DNA of 64,000 nucleotides, taken from the NCBI GenBank assembly GCA_032622095.1, contig CP136064.1:51840073-51904072 (forward strand). Direction: 5' to 3'. This DNA comes from Siphonodentalium dalli. Lineage: Eukaryota > Mollusca > Scaphopoda > Gadilida > Siphonodentaliidae. Position 1 is the first letter of the stretch. Each line of letters opens with the position of its first letter. A program made the position numbers and the translations under genes. This document shows positions 31,919-43,262 of the stretch, one piece after another. The notes under the pieces were generated by a model that saw nothing but the letters and a program-made list of their open reading frames with translations, searched no databases and had not been told where the DNA came from.

Positions 31919-32807
31919 AGATACGGGCGGTGCTGGCGGTGGGTATGCTGTTAAAATATTCACCTCCGTCAAAAACTGAAATAATAGTAACATACTTTGA
32001 TCTTATACCAGTCAGAAATATGGCATAATCAGTATGTTATTGTCAAATGTTTTTTCCTTTGTTGTGTAAACAAAAGCCCAAAAACAACACAGAACCCAGC
32101 TTTTGTTTAGATCCTGATATATATGGTAAACATAAAGAGCGTTATTTGTTACTGTCTCCTGATATGGAAATAATAAAGAGCGTTTATATCATTTGTGTGT
32201 GATTAACCAATAGAATTGCGCTGTGTTATGTAAACAGAAGCGAAACTTCTGTAACACGAGCAGGCTTATGTTTAGGGTACGTTCATACACTGGCAAGTTT
32301 GCATGGTATGGTTTGCAGGCATTTTGACGTAGAAAACGATATGGTGCCATAATATGAATGGAAAAAAAAACACATTTGTACCACAGCTAACTACATGCGA
32401 AGTAAAATATCCGTAGTTCCACTAGTAACGATGCTACTGGAATTTGCCTGTAAAAATCATGCAATTATCTCGCAAGAATAAATCATACAGGTATTTGAAG
32501 GCAAATTCCAGCAGCACTGTTATAAGTGGAACAAGATAAATGTTACTCCTCATGTCTTTCGCTTTAGTAAAGATGCTGGCACCATGTGGTTTTCTATGAC
32601 GAAATGCCCGCAAAAAACATAACGTGCAAACTTGCCAGCGTATGAATGTACCCTTACGTACACCGTCGTACGTCTTGACAATATACTATTTACGTGCTGA
32701 TGATTATGTTTGGCAAATGAACAAAACTATATATATTTTAATATTCCTTCTGTTGATGGGGAATTGAACAAATATGAATATTTCTGCAACGAACACCGCC
32801 CGTGCCT
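31919..32807. mobile_element. piggyBac-type MITE family A, copy 2, with nested insertion
   Basis: Flanked by TTAA at 31915-31918 and 32808-32811. Reverse orientation relative to copy 1 and closer to the copies at 42550 and 54474. Its body is split at 32275-32653 by a Harbinger-type MITE. Confidence 0.85.
32275..32653. mobile_element. Harbinger-type MITE nested in family A copy 2
   Basis: 379 bp. Inverted ends GGGTACGTTCATACACTGGC and the complement of GGGTACATTCATACGCTGGC, extending through AAGTTTGCA. It is flanked by the 3-bp duplication TTA (32272-32274 and 32654-32656). The uninterrupted sister at 42550-43072 reads GTTTACGTACACC at the same place, confirming the target. A TTA/TAA duplication with G-run ends is typical of PIF/Harbinger. 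Confidence 0.88.
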
Positions 32808-33156
32808 TTAATGTTATCAGTTATAACCGAAAGTTGAAGATAAATTTTCTAGAACTGCGCTAGAATTTATTTTTAAACTTGATTTAAACTTTTGGGTTAT
32901 AACTGCTTTGCCTTAAATCGAAACAAGAGTTATTTCTTAAATATCGAGATCGTCTACTATTATGTAAGCACTTTCATTATTAGCGAGTTTGCTATACCCG
33001 TCCCATACAGAGCCCCAGACGAACATGAGCAGACGACACTCGTCTATATGCTTCTATATATGTGAGGGGCTCCCTGCAGGATAATGGATGTTTTTTTTTA
33101 TTTTATGTCCTAAAAATTGTAAGAAACATTTATTTTTTTTAAATGATAAAAACATT

Positions 33157-33236
33157 GTAGGCCAATGCATTCTCTTATATATGCGAGGCAACCTATGGTC
33201 GACTCGCATATATAAGAGAATGCATTGGCACAGGGT
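33157..33236. mobile_element. CCAATGCATTCTCTTATATA hairpin MITE, copy 2
   Basis: Almost identical to 21900-21979. It is inserted between two partial copies of a GCGAGTTTGC-TACCCGTCC sequence (near 32980 and 33247). Confidence 0.88.
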
Positions 33237-33975
33237 AAAAAGTCATTAGCGAGTTTGCGATACCCGTCCGACGGGAACGTGTACGGATAAATCGGTGAAC
33301 ATCGTCACGGTCACTTGGGTACTTTCAATTCAGCATATAAAGCGATAGCGATTTGGAACGGGTAGATGATTCCCATTGACCGGTAACCTTTCACTTAGAT
33401 TTTCTCACTCAAATGTTCATGAATTCCATGAAATTCCATTCAGCTATGCGTTAACCTATTTATTGCAAGATTTCATTGGCAAAATTAATGTCATTGATAA
33501 AGTTGTCATTTTAAGCCAGGTTTTATGTTCAAATTCTCGAGGCGGCTTCTAGCACTTAGATAAATACGGAAGGCCGATCTTTTTCACAAACAACTTTGTT
33601 CACTGCATTGATGACATATTGTGGTTAATAGAGTGAGTAGACGCTGCTATTGACGCAGTCTCGACCCATTGCAGGGACGTTGCTATAGACGGACTCCGCG
33701 TTAGGAGGGGTGTACACCTTCGAAGTTATAACTACACCCCTTGAACCATATCAAATTCACAAGTTTGCGCGTAATTCCAATTGCACCCCTGTTGGCTTTG
33801 ATTTTTCCCAACTGGTCCCTCACATCCGCCTGGATGGCAGCATATTCTAAATGAATGTAGTACACGGAAATGTGTAGATTTGAGCATGAAAAAGCCTAAT
33901 ATCATAATATCTACTATAGAGGTCTAACGCCATGCAAATTCACCCAGATTTGTTTTTTATTTAAGTAATTATCAG

Positions 33976-34362
33976 TTTCTGACTGGCCAATGGGGAGGGA
34001 CCGGAACACATCGGATCGACCATGGTTTCGGCCAGGTGTGAGAATTTTTTTTAATCTCAACATGAAATTTGCTCAATCCTAGCATCAAGCTTTCCAATTA
34101 TTGGACATTTTGAGAGCTAACACCCTCCCCAAATGTTGCAAAATTTCCAACAGTTTCTGATGGCAATTTTAGTCCATATGCAAATGTTGGTCTAAAGGCT
34201 ACAAATTCTCCACTAATAAATTGTTGGAAAATCAAACTACGAGAACAATATCCACCTATTGTTGGTGTGAAATCTCCAACATATGTTGTGTCAGGTATAG
34301 CAAATTTCCAACTGTTGAACATTTTACCAAAGTGAGACACGCCTGTTGTTACGTCCCTGTCT
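33976..34362. repeat. TGACTGGCC repeat family, copy 1
   Basis: Shares GGGGAGGGACC, TTGGAAATTT/AAATTTCCAAC words and a terminal ACGTCCCTG with copies at 36852-37182 and, inverted, 56712-57052. A more divergent copy lies at 45937-46496. No coding sense. Confidence 0.65.
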
Positions 34363-34379
34363 CAACCCTTTGTACAAGG

Positions 34380-35690
34380 GCATCAATATATCGCGGATGT
34401 ATCCATGTATACAACCGTTTAGTTACTTGATCGTATGTAGGTGGGGACTGATTTCTCTTTTTAATATATATTTAGCATCTCAACGGACATGGCGCATTTG
34501 AAGCACACTACTGTTGTATATTGTAGTGGGGATAATGTAGGTCGCTAAAGAGACTAAATACCTATACATACTCTCTACAAAATATAAGCATAATCAGAGC
34601 GAGTTTCAGCTGTTTTCTGTGTTTCGCACAAAAGTAAAACAAACGCTCTTTATTCAATTCGTATAATTAACAGACAACATTTTAACACCTTTATCATTAC
34701 CAGGTTTAACTTTTCAACATACCTCCGGGTTTAGATCCACACAAAAATCCCAATTCTTAGGATAAATATTCCCTTGCCAAACCTTTTCAATCTGTTGAAA
34801 GATTCCAAACTAATCTTTACTTAATATGACTAAATATTCCCCAACTAAAATAAGGGACAAATTCGGTCTTATAATCTGACTGAAAGTACATGTTGGACAT
34901 TATTATACCTTGAGTCTAAAACAATACATTATACACCGACAATTGGTTGGAAAAAACATTTGTAACGTAATTGTATATATGAGCTATCATAATCTATTTT
35001 CTAAGTCTGAAAATTCCAACGGATTTATAGTCAACACTCGATCGGCCTATGAAAATGTTACCGAGATGAGTGAAAGAAAGGCACCAACCCCATCCAATTG
35101 CTGCTTCGTCCTTGACTAAAGCAACTGATTATCACGAGGCCCATCTAATCTAAATAAAAATTTCCAACAATCCATAACGGTAAGTATAACATCGGCCAAT
35201 AAAGCGAATGCGAATAACAATATATCTATATCATAATATTTTTTTTGTTGCAATTGGCTCACATACATTACCAGTCGATGTGATGAATTCTACCCGTAAA
35301 CAGTTTGCGATTACAAAACATGTACCGGTACGGGCAGCTACCAATACGCGTACCCGTACCCGTACCGGTTTGAAATCGCAAACTCGCTATTACCCCAGCT
35401 GTTTTTTATGAGTAATGCTGAGTCTTGTGCCTGCTGCCATTTTACAGGCGCTTCACTAGAGCGGCTTACGGATATCCAACAACAATCGTTCGGCCCGGTG
35501 AGCGAAAAATTTGAAATCTGAACAAGAAAATCGCAAAATCCTAGTATCTGGACTATCCTCAAGCCTTCATAGAGTTGGAAATGTCAAATCTGACACCCCA
35601 CTTAGGTTGGAAAATTTCCAACTGATGACAATTCCAATGACAATGTTGACCAAATGTATGACAATATATTTGTTTTAATTAACTAGCAGT
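34380..35690. other. No gene recognised
   Basis: AT-rich. A CCGTACCCGTACCGG tandem lies near 35352-35370, and GCAAACTCGCTAT near 35379 repeats, inverted, the sequence near 32980. A CGCTCTTTATTC word near 34645 may be a scrap of the family A MITE. Confidence 0.5.
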
Positions 35691-35693
35691 TAA

Positions 35694-36349
35694 AGGGGTA
35701 CTGTACACAGAGATAGGCGATTTTTTTATTTACTCCCATTGAAATAAATTTCAAGTTATAATGTGTTCGTGTTTATATAAGTTTCGTATAAACCTAATTT
35801 AGCGAAGAAAATCTTGATCTTGGAAACAAAAATATTACGATTTCAAACTACGCGCCATGTTTTTGACCTTCATCGGAGAAGACACAGGTCGCAGGAAGAA
35901 CCGGAAGTTCATTGTTCACAGCTTCGATTGATGCCTTCATTGATTTCAATCTCTTCCATCGAACAATTTCACTCCCTATAAAAATACTTGACGCTTTATG
36001 ACTCTTGTTTCTTTCTCCTTTTTTTCCGAATCGGTTATAACGGGCCTTCCTTTTGCAGGTAACATGTTTTGTTTGCAACTCAATAATGTTCGCGAACGGC
36101 CGTCGATAAAAGACACGCAACAGATGCGATTTCAAGAACCGTAACTCGTAATGGCATAATTCTCCATTTTATGACTCCAGCCATAAATTAATTTATATTA
36201 AATAATTCAATTTTACTTTTATAATAGCCTGTTAACCGGAACGTTTTCAGTAGACATCGTCGACTCAAATTAGTTATTTTATAATATAATATTGATATTA
36301 GATCGATATTGTGACGGGGAATTTATTGAAATTGGGGTACAGTACCCCT
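35694..36349. mobile_element. piggyBac-type MITE family B
   Basis: 656 bp with ends AGGGGTACTGTAC and GTACAGTACCCCT, each adjoining TTAA (35690-35693 and 36350-36353). The right TTAA is shared with the next family A element. The - strand frame 35848-36135 inside it has no recognised domain. Confidence 0.85.
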
Positions 36350-36353
36350 TTAA

Positions 36354-36847
36354 AGGCACGTGCGGCCTTGGCGGTGGGTATCCTGTGAAAATATATCCAC
36401 CCGTCAAAAACCGCCACAAACAGAAAGAACATCAAAATGTAGATAGACTTTGTCCGTATACAAATAAGAAATATCGCCTAAACAGTATGTTATGGTCATA
36501 TGTTTGACCATTGTTATGTAAACAACAGCATACAAAGTTACTTTTCTGGTGTTTGTTTATATTATGATGGTAAACATAAAGAGCGTTCTTTGTGGGTGAA
36601 TTCCTGATATGGAACGAATAAAGAGCGTTTATGCCATTTGTGTGTGATTAGCCAGCAGCATTGTGTTGTCTTCTGTAACACAATCAGGCTCTTGCTTAGG
36701 TAAAATATAGTAAATCTTTACGATAACATGCTGTTTACGCGATGGTCATGGTATATATGAACGGAACTGTATGCGTTTTAATGTTTTTCTGTTTACGGTG
36801 TTTGGAACAAATATGAATATTTTCGACAATTAAGGCCGCACGTGCCT
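36354..36847. mobile_element. piggyBac-type MITE family A, copy 3
   Basis: Starts AGGCACGTGCGGCCTT and ends with the complement AAGGCCGCACGTGCCT, a 16-bp inverted end. It is flanked by TTAA at 36350-36353 (shared with family B) and 36848-36851. Confidence 0.9.
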
Positions 36848-36851
36848 TTAA

Positions 36852-37182
36852 TGACTGGCCACGGGGGAGGGACCAAGACACAACATTTCCAAGTGTTGGA
36901 AATTTCCAACCTGTCACCCCCCTAAGGTTGGAAAATTTCCAACTGATGACCATTTTAGTCTAAAATTTTGACCGAAAATATGCAAATATTGGTCCAAAAA
37001 CAATTAATTCCCCCAATAAATTGTTTGAAAATCAAACTACAAGAACGTTTTCAACCTATTGATGGTGTTAAATTTCCAACTAATGTTTTGGCAGGTATGA
37101 CATTTCCAACAGTTGAACAATTTTACCAACGTTGGGGATGAGATACCTCCCAAACCCACCCTGTCGCCACGTCTCTGCACAC
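36852..37182. repeat. TGACTGGCC repeat family, copy 2
   Basis: Begins TGACTGGCCACGGGGGAGGG directly after the TTAA of the preceding MITE and ends near GTCGCCACGTCTCTGC. Contains several TTGGAAATTTCCAAC palindromes. Confidence 0.65.
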
Positions 37183-37429
37183 ATGTAGACTACTAAGTGA
37201 CATTTTTTTAAGTCAGCAAACTATATATATACACTTGCACTTAGTTCGAATTAATGTCAGTGATGCTCATAACTATTGAAATACTATAATTATTATTGGA
37301 GTATTATTATATAATTAAGTGTACAGTAAATCACCAACATTTGATTTAAAAAACTATTTTTAGCGCAGATTTCCACCAAATTGATTTTATTCTTCTCCAT
37401 GATACGAGGAATATAATCGTGTGATTTAA

Positions 37430-37926
37430 AGGCACGTGCGGCCTTAATTGTCGAAAATATTCATATTTGTTCCAAACACCGTAAACAGAAAACCAGTAAA
37501 ACGCATAGAGTTTCGTTCATATATACCATATGACCATCGCGTAAACAGCATGTTATCATAAAGACCTACTATATTTTACCTAAGCAAGAGCCTGATTGGG
37601 TTATAGAAGATAGCACAATGCTACTGGCTAATCACACACAAATGACATAAACGCTCTTTATTAGTTCCATATCAGGTATTCACCAACAAAGAACGCTCTT
37701 TATGTTTACCATCATAATATAAACAAACACCAGAAAAGTAACTTTTTACGCTTTTGTTTACATAACAATGGTCAAAACATATGACCATAACATACTGTTT
37801 ATGCGATATTTCTTATTTGTATACGGACAAAGTCTATCTACATTTTGATGTTCTTTCTGTTTGTGGCGGTTTTTGACGGGTGTAGATATTTTCACAGGAT
37901 ACCCACCGCCAAGGCCAACCGTGTCT
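37430..37926. mobile_element. piggyBac-type MITE family A, copy 4
   Basis: Starts AGGCACGTGCGGCCTTAATT; flanked by TTAA at 37426-37429 and 37927-37930. Very close to copy 1 at 30163, in the same orientation. Confidence 0.9.
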
Positions 37927-38710
37927 TTAAAGACGCCAAATTGGTGCCGTTTGTGTGAGAGATGGGGGGGGGGGTATTAGCTGTGATAAGAATTGGGTTA
38001 GTTGCCGATTACCACGAAACTTATATATACTCATATCCATTATATCATGCATGTATGAGTCTAATGAACGTGATTTAAATATGTCAAAAGTGGCACCGTT
38101 CAAGTCATACATGAGGAGGGAAGTTGCACCAAAGCTGATACAAATATATTTAGCACTAATTTCCACCAAATTCATGCACGTTCTTCTCTAATGCTACGAT
38201 GAATTAAATCACATTTGGCGTAGTTTGGGTCATGGGTGGCCAGAGGAGATGCACTAGCATTGATAAGATTGTTCTATTCGCCAATATCCACCGAAGTTAT
38301 ATATAGTCATATCATAGGCACCCATGTCGTTCTAAGGAGTTTTTGGCGTTCAAAGTTCACAATCTCGACAAATGGTGACCGAATTAAGTCACTTGAACAA
38401 TTATATCTTATAATCTGTCATATTTATAAGGGGATGGGAATCAGGGCATTCATATAATGAGATAGCAAAACAGATACTAGAAAAAAGAATTACAAGTATA
38501 TTTATCATTCTGTTTAAGATATACATATTTTCTTGCAAACTGAGGGACCTTGAACCGTCGGGGGATTGCGTATTAGAATGGCTCATGTTTATAGTATAAC
38601 AACATTGAGTCTGCTACATTCAATAAAGTTTCCACAAACAAGTTACAATTTGTCAAGAGATATGGAAATGTGTAGAAGGCCTGTTCAAAAATAGTGGTCA
38701 CAGTGCGCAG

Positions 38711-39052
38711 TCAAATATAGTTTCTTCTGAGATAAAAGAAAACGCGGCACATTACTTTTTGGGATCCTCGAATAGTGACATCTGACAAGGTTATATCTGC
38801 CCGATACAGAGGATTTCTTTCATTTTTTAGAACAGACTCATCGCCAAACATAAACAACTCAAAATTTCGCTCTGTGTCGGGCACATGTAGCCCATTATAT
38901 AGCACCACGAACAGAGGAGCACCTGGACATTTCTTTAAAACATCTGTATCTTCATGGAGATATGATAACCAGGTCTCCTCAATCTTAGTCTGACCCACTA
39001 GATTGATTGATACATCTATATCTAAAACCCAATTGTCGTCTTTTTTTGCGAA
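38711..39052 (-). CDS. Unassigned 114-codon open frame
   Basis: Open from just after a TAG at 39053 to TGA at 38711. The text reads KKDDNWVLDIDVSINLVGQT, LYNGLHVPDTERNFELFMFG and YRADITLSDVTIRG: balanced, non-repetitive protein-like composition. A possible acceptor (CACATTAG) precedes it. It lies beyond a candidate AATAAA of the arrestin gene, so it is probably separate. I do not recognise the domain; it may be an exon or transposon fragment. Confidence 0.3.
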   Translation of the reverse strand, partial: FAKKDDNWVLDIDVSINLVGQTKIEETWLSYLHEDTDVLKKCPGAPLFVVLYNGLHVPDTERNFELFMFGDESVLKNERNPLYRADITLSDVTIRGSQKVMCRVFFYLRRNYI

Positions 39053-39122
39053 CTAATGTGTTTATGATGTTCATGTTTCATGTTATAACGTCTGAAGTAT
39101 ACGAAGTTGTAATAAATACTTC

Positions 39123-39128
39123 TTTATT
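39123..39128 (-). promoter_or_regulatory. Candidate polyadenylation signal of the arrestin gene
   Basis: AATAAA on the - strand about 355 bp after the stop codon at 39482. Position is plausible for a 3' UTR; no transcript evidence. Confidence 0.4.
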
Positions 39129-39481
39129 GGGGGGACGGATTGATCGCGATAAACAAAAATGATAATCGCTCCGATCCGACAAGGTGAGACACTGCGTATA
39201 TTCCATTTAATGTGTAAGAATCATGTTTTGTGATGCTATTTGGATATACAATTTATGAGAATACATGTGACACTTTGAGCAAGAGTAATCTCTATTCCCA
39301 TCAAATATCCACAGCATGCAGAGGTTTTCACATCACATTAACCTGGGCAACACCGGGTAACCCTGCTAGTAACTTGATAAAATCGTTGTTTCGTGACTGC
39401 GTGTTTATCGCCCACTGTACCTATAGTATATAACAATCTGCATCGATTAACAGTACTATGAAAATGCGTAAAAAATTATAA

Positions 39482-39952
39482 TTACTTCCGTTCATCGACA
39501 TTGACTTGGTCAATAGACACCTCCTCGTGAGTTGGTGGCGGATCAAATCCTGCATTTGTGTAGCTCTGTTGGTTGGGTCCTCCGGGTGTGTAGTTCTGTT
39601 GGTTGGTCCCTCCTGGTGTGTAGCCCTGTTGGTTGAGTCCTGTTGGTTTGCAGTTCTGTTGGTGGAGTCCTGTGGTTGTGTAGCTCTGTTGATTGAGTCC
39701 TGTGGGTGTGTAGTTCTGTTGATTGAGTCCTGTGGGTGTGTAGTTCTGTTGATTGAGTCCTATGGGTGTGTAGTTCTGTTGATTGAGTCCTATGGGTGTG
39801 CAGTTCTGTTGGTCGATTACCGTTGGTGTGTAATTTTGTTGGAAATTCGTTGTCGTAGAAAATATTCCATTTGCTATAGGGACGTTTCCTATAACAACAG
39901 GGACATCGACTGGTTCCTTCGAGTAACACCAATCAGCTAGATTCATTTCAAG
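39482..39952 (-). CDS. Alpha-arrestin terminal exon: end of arrestin C fold and repeat tail
   Basis: 471-bp last exon, phase 0, acceptor ATATTTGCAG at 39953. Residues 1-30 (LEMNLADWCYSKEPVDVPVV and IGNVPI) complete the arrestin C domain with the usual IGxVPI strand. Then come ten units of a 10-residue repeat (consensus NQQNYTPTGL), low complexity and prion-like in composition. The tail ends AGFDPPPTHEEVSIDQ. In alpha-arrestins this place normally holds a PPxY motif that recruits NEDD4-type ubiquitin ligases; here the expected Tyr is His (CAC at 39529-39527). Stop TAA at 39482-39484. The opposite-strand Val/Leu/Cys frame is a shadow of the repeat. Confidence 0.88.
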   Translation of the reverse strand, partial: LEMNLADWCYSKEPVDVPVVIGNVPIANGIFSTTTNFQQNYTPTVIDQQNCTPIGLNQQNYTPIGLNQQNYTPTGLNQQNYTPTGLNQQSYTTTGLHQQNCKPTGLNQQGYTPGGTNQQNYTPGGPNQQSYTNAGFDPPPTHEEVSIDQVNVDERK

Positions 39953-40467
39953 CTGCAAATATATAGAGTTATACATGTATTATTTCATTTCCGATAGACG
40001 ATGTCGAAATTATCCCCTCCCTACTCTCACTGAATCCCATATAATCCCAGTTAACGATACTTTGTCCGGCGATTATAATAAGCGGAAAATGTTTAACACA
40101 TGATTCATATATATGAGTGGTGAACACAACAACTGATCTACCGAGAGGGGGGGGGGGGTATTTTTTTGTTTAATGTAACCAACATTTAGGATATTTCAGG
40201 CAATAGTCGAACATATTTTGATACGGTAATTATGTGATTCAATTGGGCAGTCAATGAAATTCAATGGTGACCCCCGCCGATCGAAGATCCTGCACCACCC
40301 CTGTTCAAGTGATCCCGCGATAATTTGCTATGCTGTTGGTGGGGCCGGCTGAATTTGATTTGCTATGATGATGATAGGGAAAACTCGTGCTGTTAAGACT
40401 CTACTTTTATTTGTTTATAAAGTTGTAACTTTCGGGGTGTTCGGCTAATCAGAACGAATCGAATATA

Positions 40468-40644
40468 CAGTAATGCCCTAAATAATCGACTCCTTAACCA
40501 CAACGGAATGGGTGATTTTTCAGGATTTAGTTTGAGATATGGCTCGTTGCCATTCATCGGAAAGCTCTCACTGAGAGCTTTCCGATGAATGGCAACAAGC
40601 CATATTTCCGACTAAATCCTGAAAAGTTTATTAGGGCATTACTG
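40468..40644. mobile_element. Hairpin MITE, CAGTAATxCCC family, copy 2
   Basis: TA-flanked palindrome with ends CAGTAATGCCC and GGGCATTACTG, in an intron of the arrestin gene. The stem carries AGGATTTAGT and TTGCCATTCATCGGAAAGCT. The right arm lacks about 35 bp present at the left, so the hairpin is asymmetric near its base. Confidence 0.85.
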
Positions 40645-40821
40645 TATGACAGTGTCAGTATGAGCCATTCAAAAACCGATATACTTTTAATTATTTCAAC
40701 AAAGTCTGCGCTACAATGCTTGAAAAACGATTTGCACCAATCAGCATACCCGTTATTGAAATATTTTATAAGGATATGCATATATAGCCACGTCCGAGAG
40801 GTAAGATATAATTTTACTCAC

Positions 40822-41007
40822 CCGCACGGCGTATTTTGTCTTAATGCGACTACAGTGCTGCAGGTCCGTTGATATTGTGCAGGGAAGCATTACCCGCTCT
40901 TGAAAGAAAACCGAACCTATGCCGGCCGGTACCGGATTTTTCACTATAACAACAATGTCTTCGCATTCCTCGATGGAGCGTCCATTATTCGAAAAAAGGG
41001 TTTCGAC
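40822..41007 (-). CDS. Alpha-arrestin exon: second part of arrestin C domain
   Basis: 186 bp, phase 0 to phase 0. The acceptor is TTTTTTTCTTCAG at 41008 and the donor GTGAGT starts at 40821. Encodes VETLFSNNGRSIEECEDIVV to IKTKYAVR, matching the strand-rich second half of an Arrestin_C domain. It joins the tail exon in frame. Confidence 0.88.
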
Positions 41008-41194
41008 CTGAAGAAAAAAATATTGATATATATATAGGTTTCTCGTTGGACAAAAGCATTTATGTAAACACATGCAGCACGTAAAGCAAAACACTCAACA
41101 TTGTGGCGATTGTTTTGGGAGTGACACATTCAATACCAAAATCGTGAGTGGCGAGACACAGTGAGCGCGTCACTATACTCTATCATTATATAAT

Positions 41195-41577
41195 GTGGCT
41201 TTTGTTTACAAGCAAAGCGTAAGATCTTGACAATAATATGCTATTTATGCGATATTTATGATTGGTATGAGAATATATCTATATTTAAATATTCTTTCTG
41301 TTTATGGCGGTTTTAGCGGATGTGAATATTTTAACAGTAATACCCATCGCGAATTAAGGCCATCAAGCCTTGAAATAGGGTGTCTGTCATTTGCAGAATG
41401 AGGTCCCCAGATGGTGAATTTAGTGATGCTACCCCGCATATCGGGCTAGCATCACCAAATTCACCCTCTGGGGACCTAATTCTGCTTACACCTCAGCAGA
41501 ATGAGGTTCCAGGAGGATGAATTTGGTGATGTAAATGACAGACACACTATTTCAAGACTTGAAGGCCATCCGTATCT
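41195..41577. mobile_element. Partial family A MITE with nested hairpin
   Basis: The right half of the family (TTTATGCGATATTTATGATT, TCTGTTTATGGCGGTTTT, end ATCT before TTAA at 41578-41581). It is interrupted at about 41364-41567 by a palindrome. The left end of the family is missing. It lies in the arrestin gene intron. Confidence 0.7.
41364..41567. mobile_element. 204-bp hairpin element nested in the family A copy
   Basis: Outer arms CTTGAAATAGGGTGTCTGTC and GACAGACACACTATTTCAAG. An inner palindrome is formed by AGAATGAGGTCCCCAGATGG and its complement around 41440. A third AGAATGAGGTTCC block shows partial duplication of one arm. Confidence 0.8.
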
Positions 41578-41590
41578 TTAAAGTTCCTGT

Positions 41591-41659
41591 GTCAGTGCAT
41601 TCTCTTATATATGCGAGTCTCCTATAGGGAACCTCACGTATATACGAGAATGCACTGAC
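41591..41659. mobile_element. CCAATGCATTCTCTT-type hairpin, variant copy 3
   Basis: GTCAGTGCATTCTCTTATAT and its complement ending GAGAATGCACTGAC. A second, half copy (TTAGGCCAATGAATTCTG) follows at 41683-41717, close to the arrestin exon at 41783. Confidence 0.8.
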
Positions 41660-41782
41660 TTCCAAGGCCGATGTAAATATTGTTAGGCCAATGAATTCTG
41701 TATATATGTGAGGTTCCCTAAGATAACGGAGGAAGCTCCAGACATGGACGGTTTACGTGGTTTTTATATCGATGTTTCTTAC

Positions 41783-41965
41783 CTTGATCAACTTTATCGT
41801 GGGATGAATGTCGAACTGAGATATGTTCTCTACCTCAACATTAGCAGAAAGTACCTCCCCCGGCACAAAACCAGTCTTCTCGAGAACAGTAACCCTGCCT
41901 GCTATTCCGCCTGCTTTGCAACACAAACAACCAGTATGTTGAATACCTTCAGCATGCCCGGATGC
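41783..41965 (-). CDS. Alpha-arrestin exon: first part of arrestin C domain
   Basis: 183 bp, phase 0 to phase 0. The acceptor is TGTTTCAG at 41966 and the donor GTAAGA starts at 41782. Encodes GCLCCKAGGIAGRVTVLEKT, then GFVPGEVLSANVEVENIS. The Cys-Cys-x-x-G and GFVPGE signatures are hallmarks of the alpha-arrestin C domain. Joins in frame on both sides. Confidence 0.92.
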
Positions 41966-42549
41966 CTGAAACAGTATTTAAAAAAAAAATTCTATTTATC
42001 TATTTTATAATTTTAAATTATTTATCAACACTATACACATGGACGTAATGAAATTTTGTTAAAAAACATTTAAGCAACATCAATGTCATTTGTGGTATGG
42101 GATGGGGTTTTCTCTCGCCACAACTTACACACCGTATTCGCAGTGCAAGACATTCCACTTGAACATGCTTAATTTGTTTGTAAATTTCAAAAGAGCATCG
42201 CTCAGGCATGGCAAAATACGCCCGTGGTAACAAAGGGCCATAACTCTGGTGAAAATTGGCGGGCGGAACCCAAATTATATCTTGATCTGTATTTTGGGCT
42301 AGTATACTCATTTACCAAATTTCATTCCATTCAATTCAGACTTACTAAAGTTATCACCTGGAAACGAAAATTGAGTGCGAATTCACAAAAATGGCCATCA
42401 ATTTGATGAAAACGGGCGGACAGACATACCAATTTTCATTCCATTCAGTTGACAATATCTAAAGTTATCATCCGGAAAACAAAAGCGAACAGACGGACAG
42501 ACCAATAACATAATACGCCCCGTTTTTTTAAACGGGCGTATAAAATTAA

Positions 42550-43072
42550 AGATACACGCGGTGTTGGCGGAGGGTATGCTGTTAAAATATTCACCTCCGT
42601 CAAAAACCGCCATAAACAGAAATAATAGTAAAATATAGACAGACTTTGTTCTTATTCCAATCAGAAATATGACATAAACTGTATGTTATTGTCAAATGTT
42701 TTCCGTTATTATGTAAACGAAACCAAAAAATGTTACAAAACCTGGCTTTTGTTTAGATCCGGATATGGTAAACATAAAGAGCGTTATTTGTTACTGTTTC
42801 CTGATATGGAAATAATAAAGAGCGTTTATATAATTTGTGTGTGGTTAACCAATAGAATTGTGCTGTGTTATGTTATGTTAACAGAAGCAAAACTTCTGTA
42901 ACACGAACAGGCTCTTGTTTACGTACACCATCGTACGTCTTGACGACAATATAATATTTACGCGCTGATTATGTTTGGCATATGAACAAAACTATATATA
43001 TTTTAATATTCCTTCTGTTGGTGGTCATTTGAACAAATATGAATATTTCTGCAACGAACGCCACCCGTGCCT
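42550..43072. mobile_element. piggyBac-type MITE family A, copy 5
   Basis: TTAA flanks at 42546-42549 and 43073-43076. Same subfamily and orientation as 31919-32807, but uninterrupted, so it supplies the empty site of the nested Harbinger-type MITE. Intronic in the arrestin gene. Confidence 0.88.
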
Positions 43073-43130
43073 TTAAACGAAAACAATAAAATATAATCAT
43101 GGCTTCTTTAAAATTTAAATTTGTCGTAGC

Positions 43131-43219
43131 ATTGCCTCTAACGTGCCCTGCACGTGGCTAGGTCTTCATGTAAGACGCACGAAATCATATATATTTCTCC
43201 ATATATATTATCGACACGG

Positions 43220-43262
<43 letters not shown>

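Noticed and set aside
39506-39940. 144-codon + strand frame rich in Val, Leu and Cys
   Set aside because: Antisense shadow of the arrestin tail repeat.
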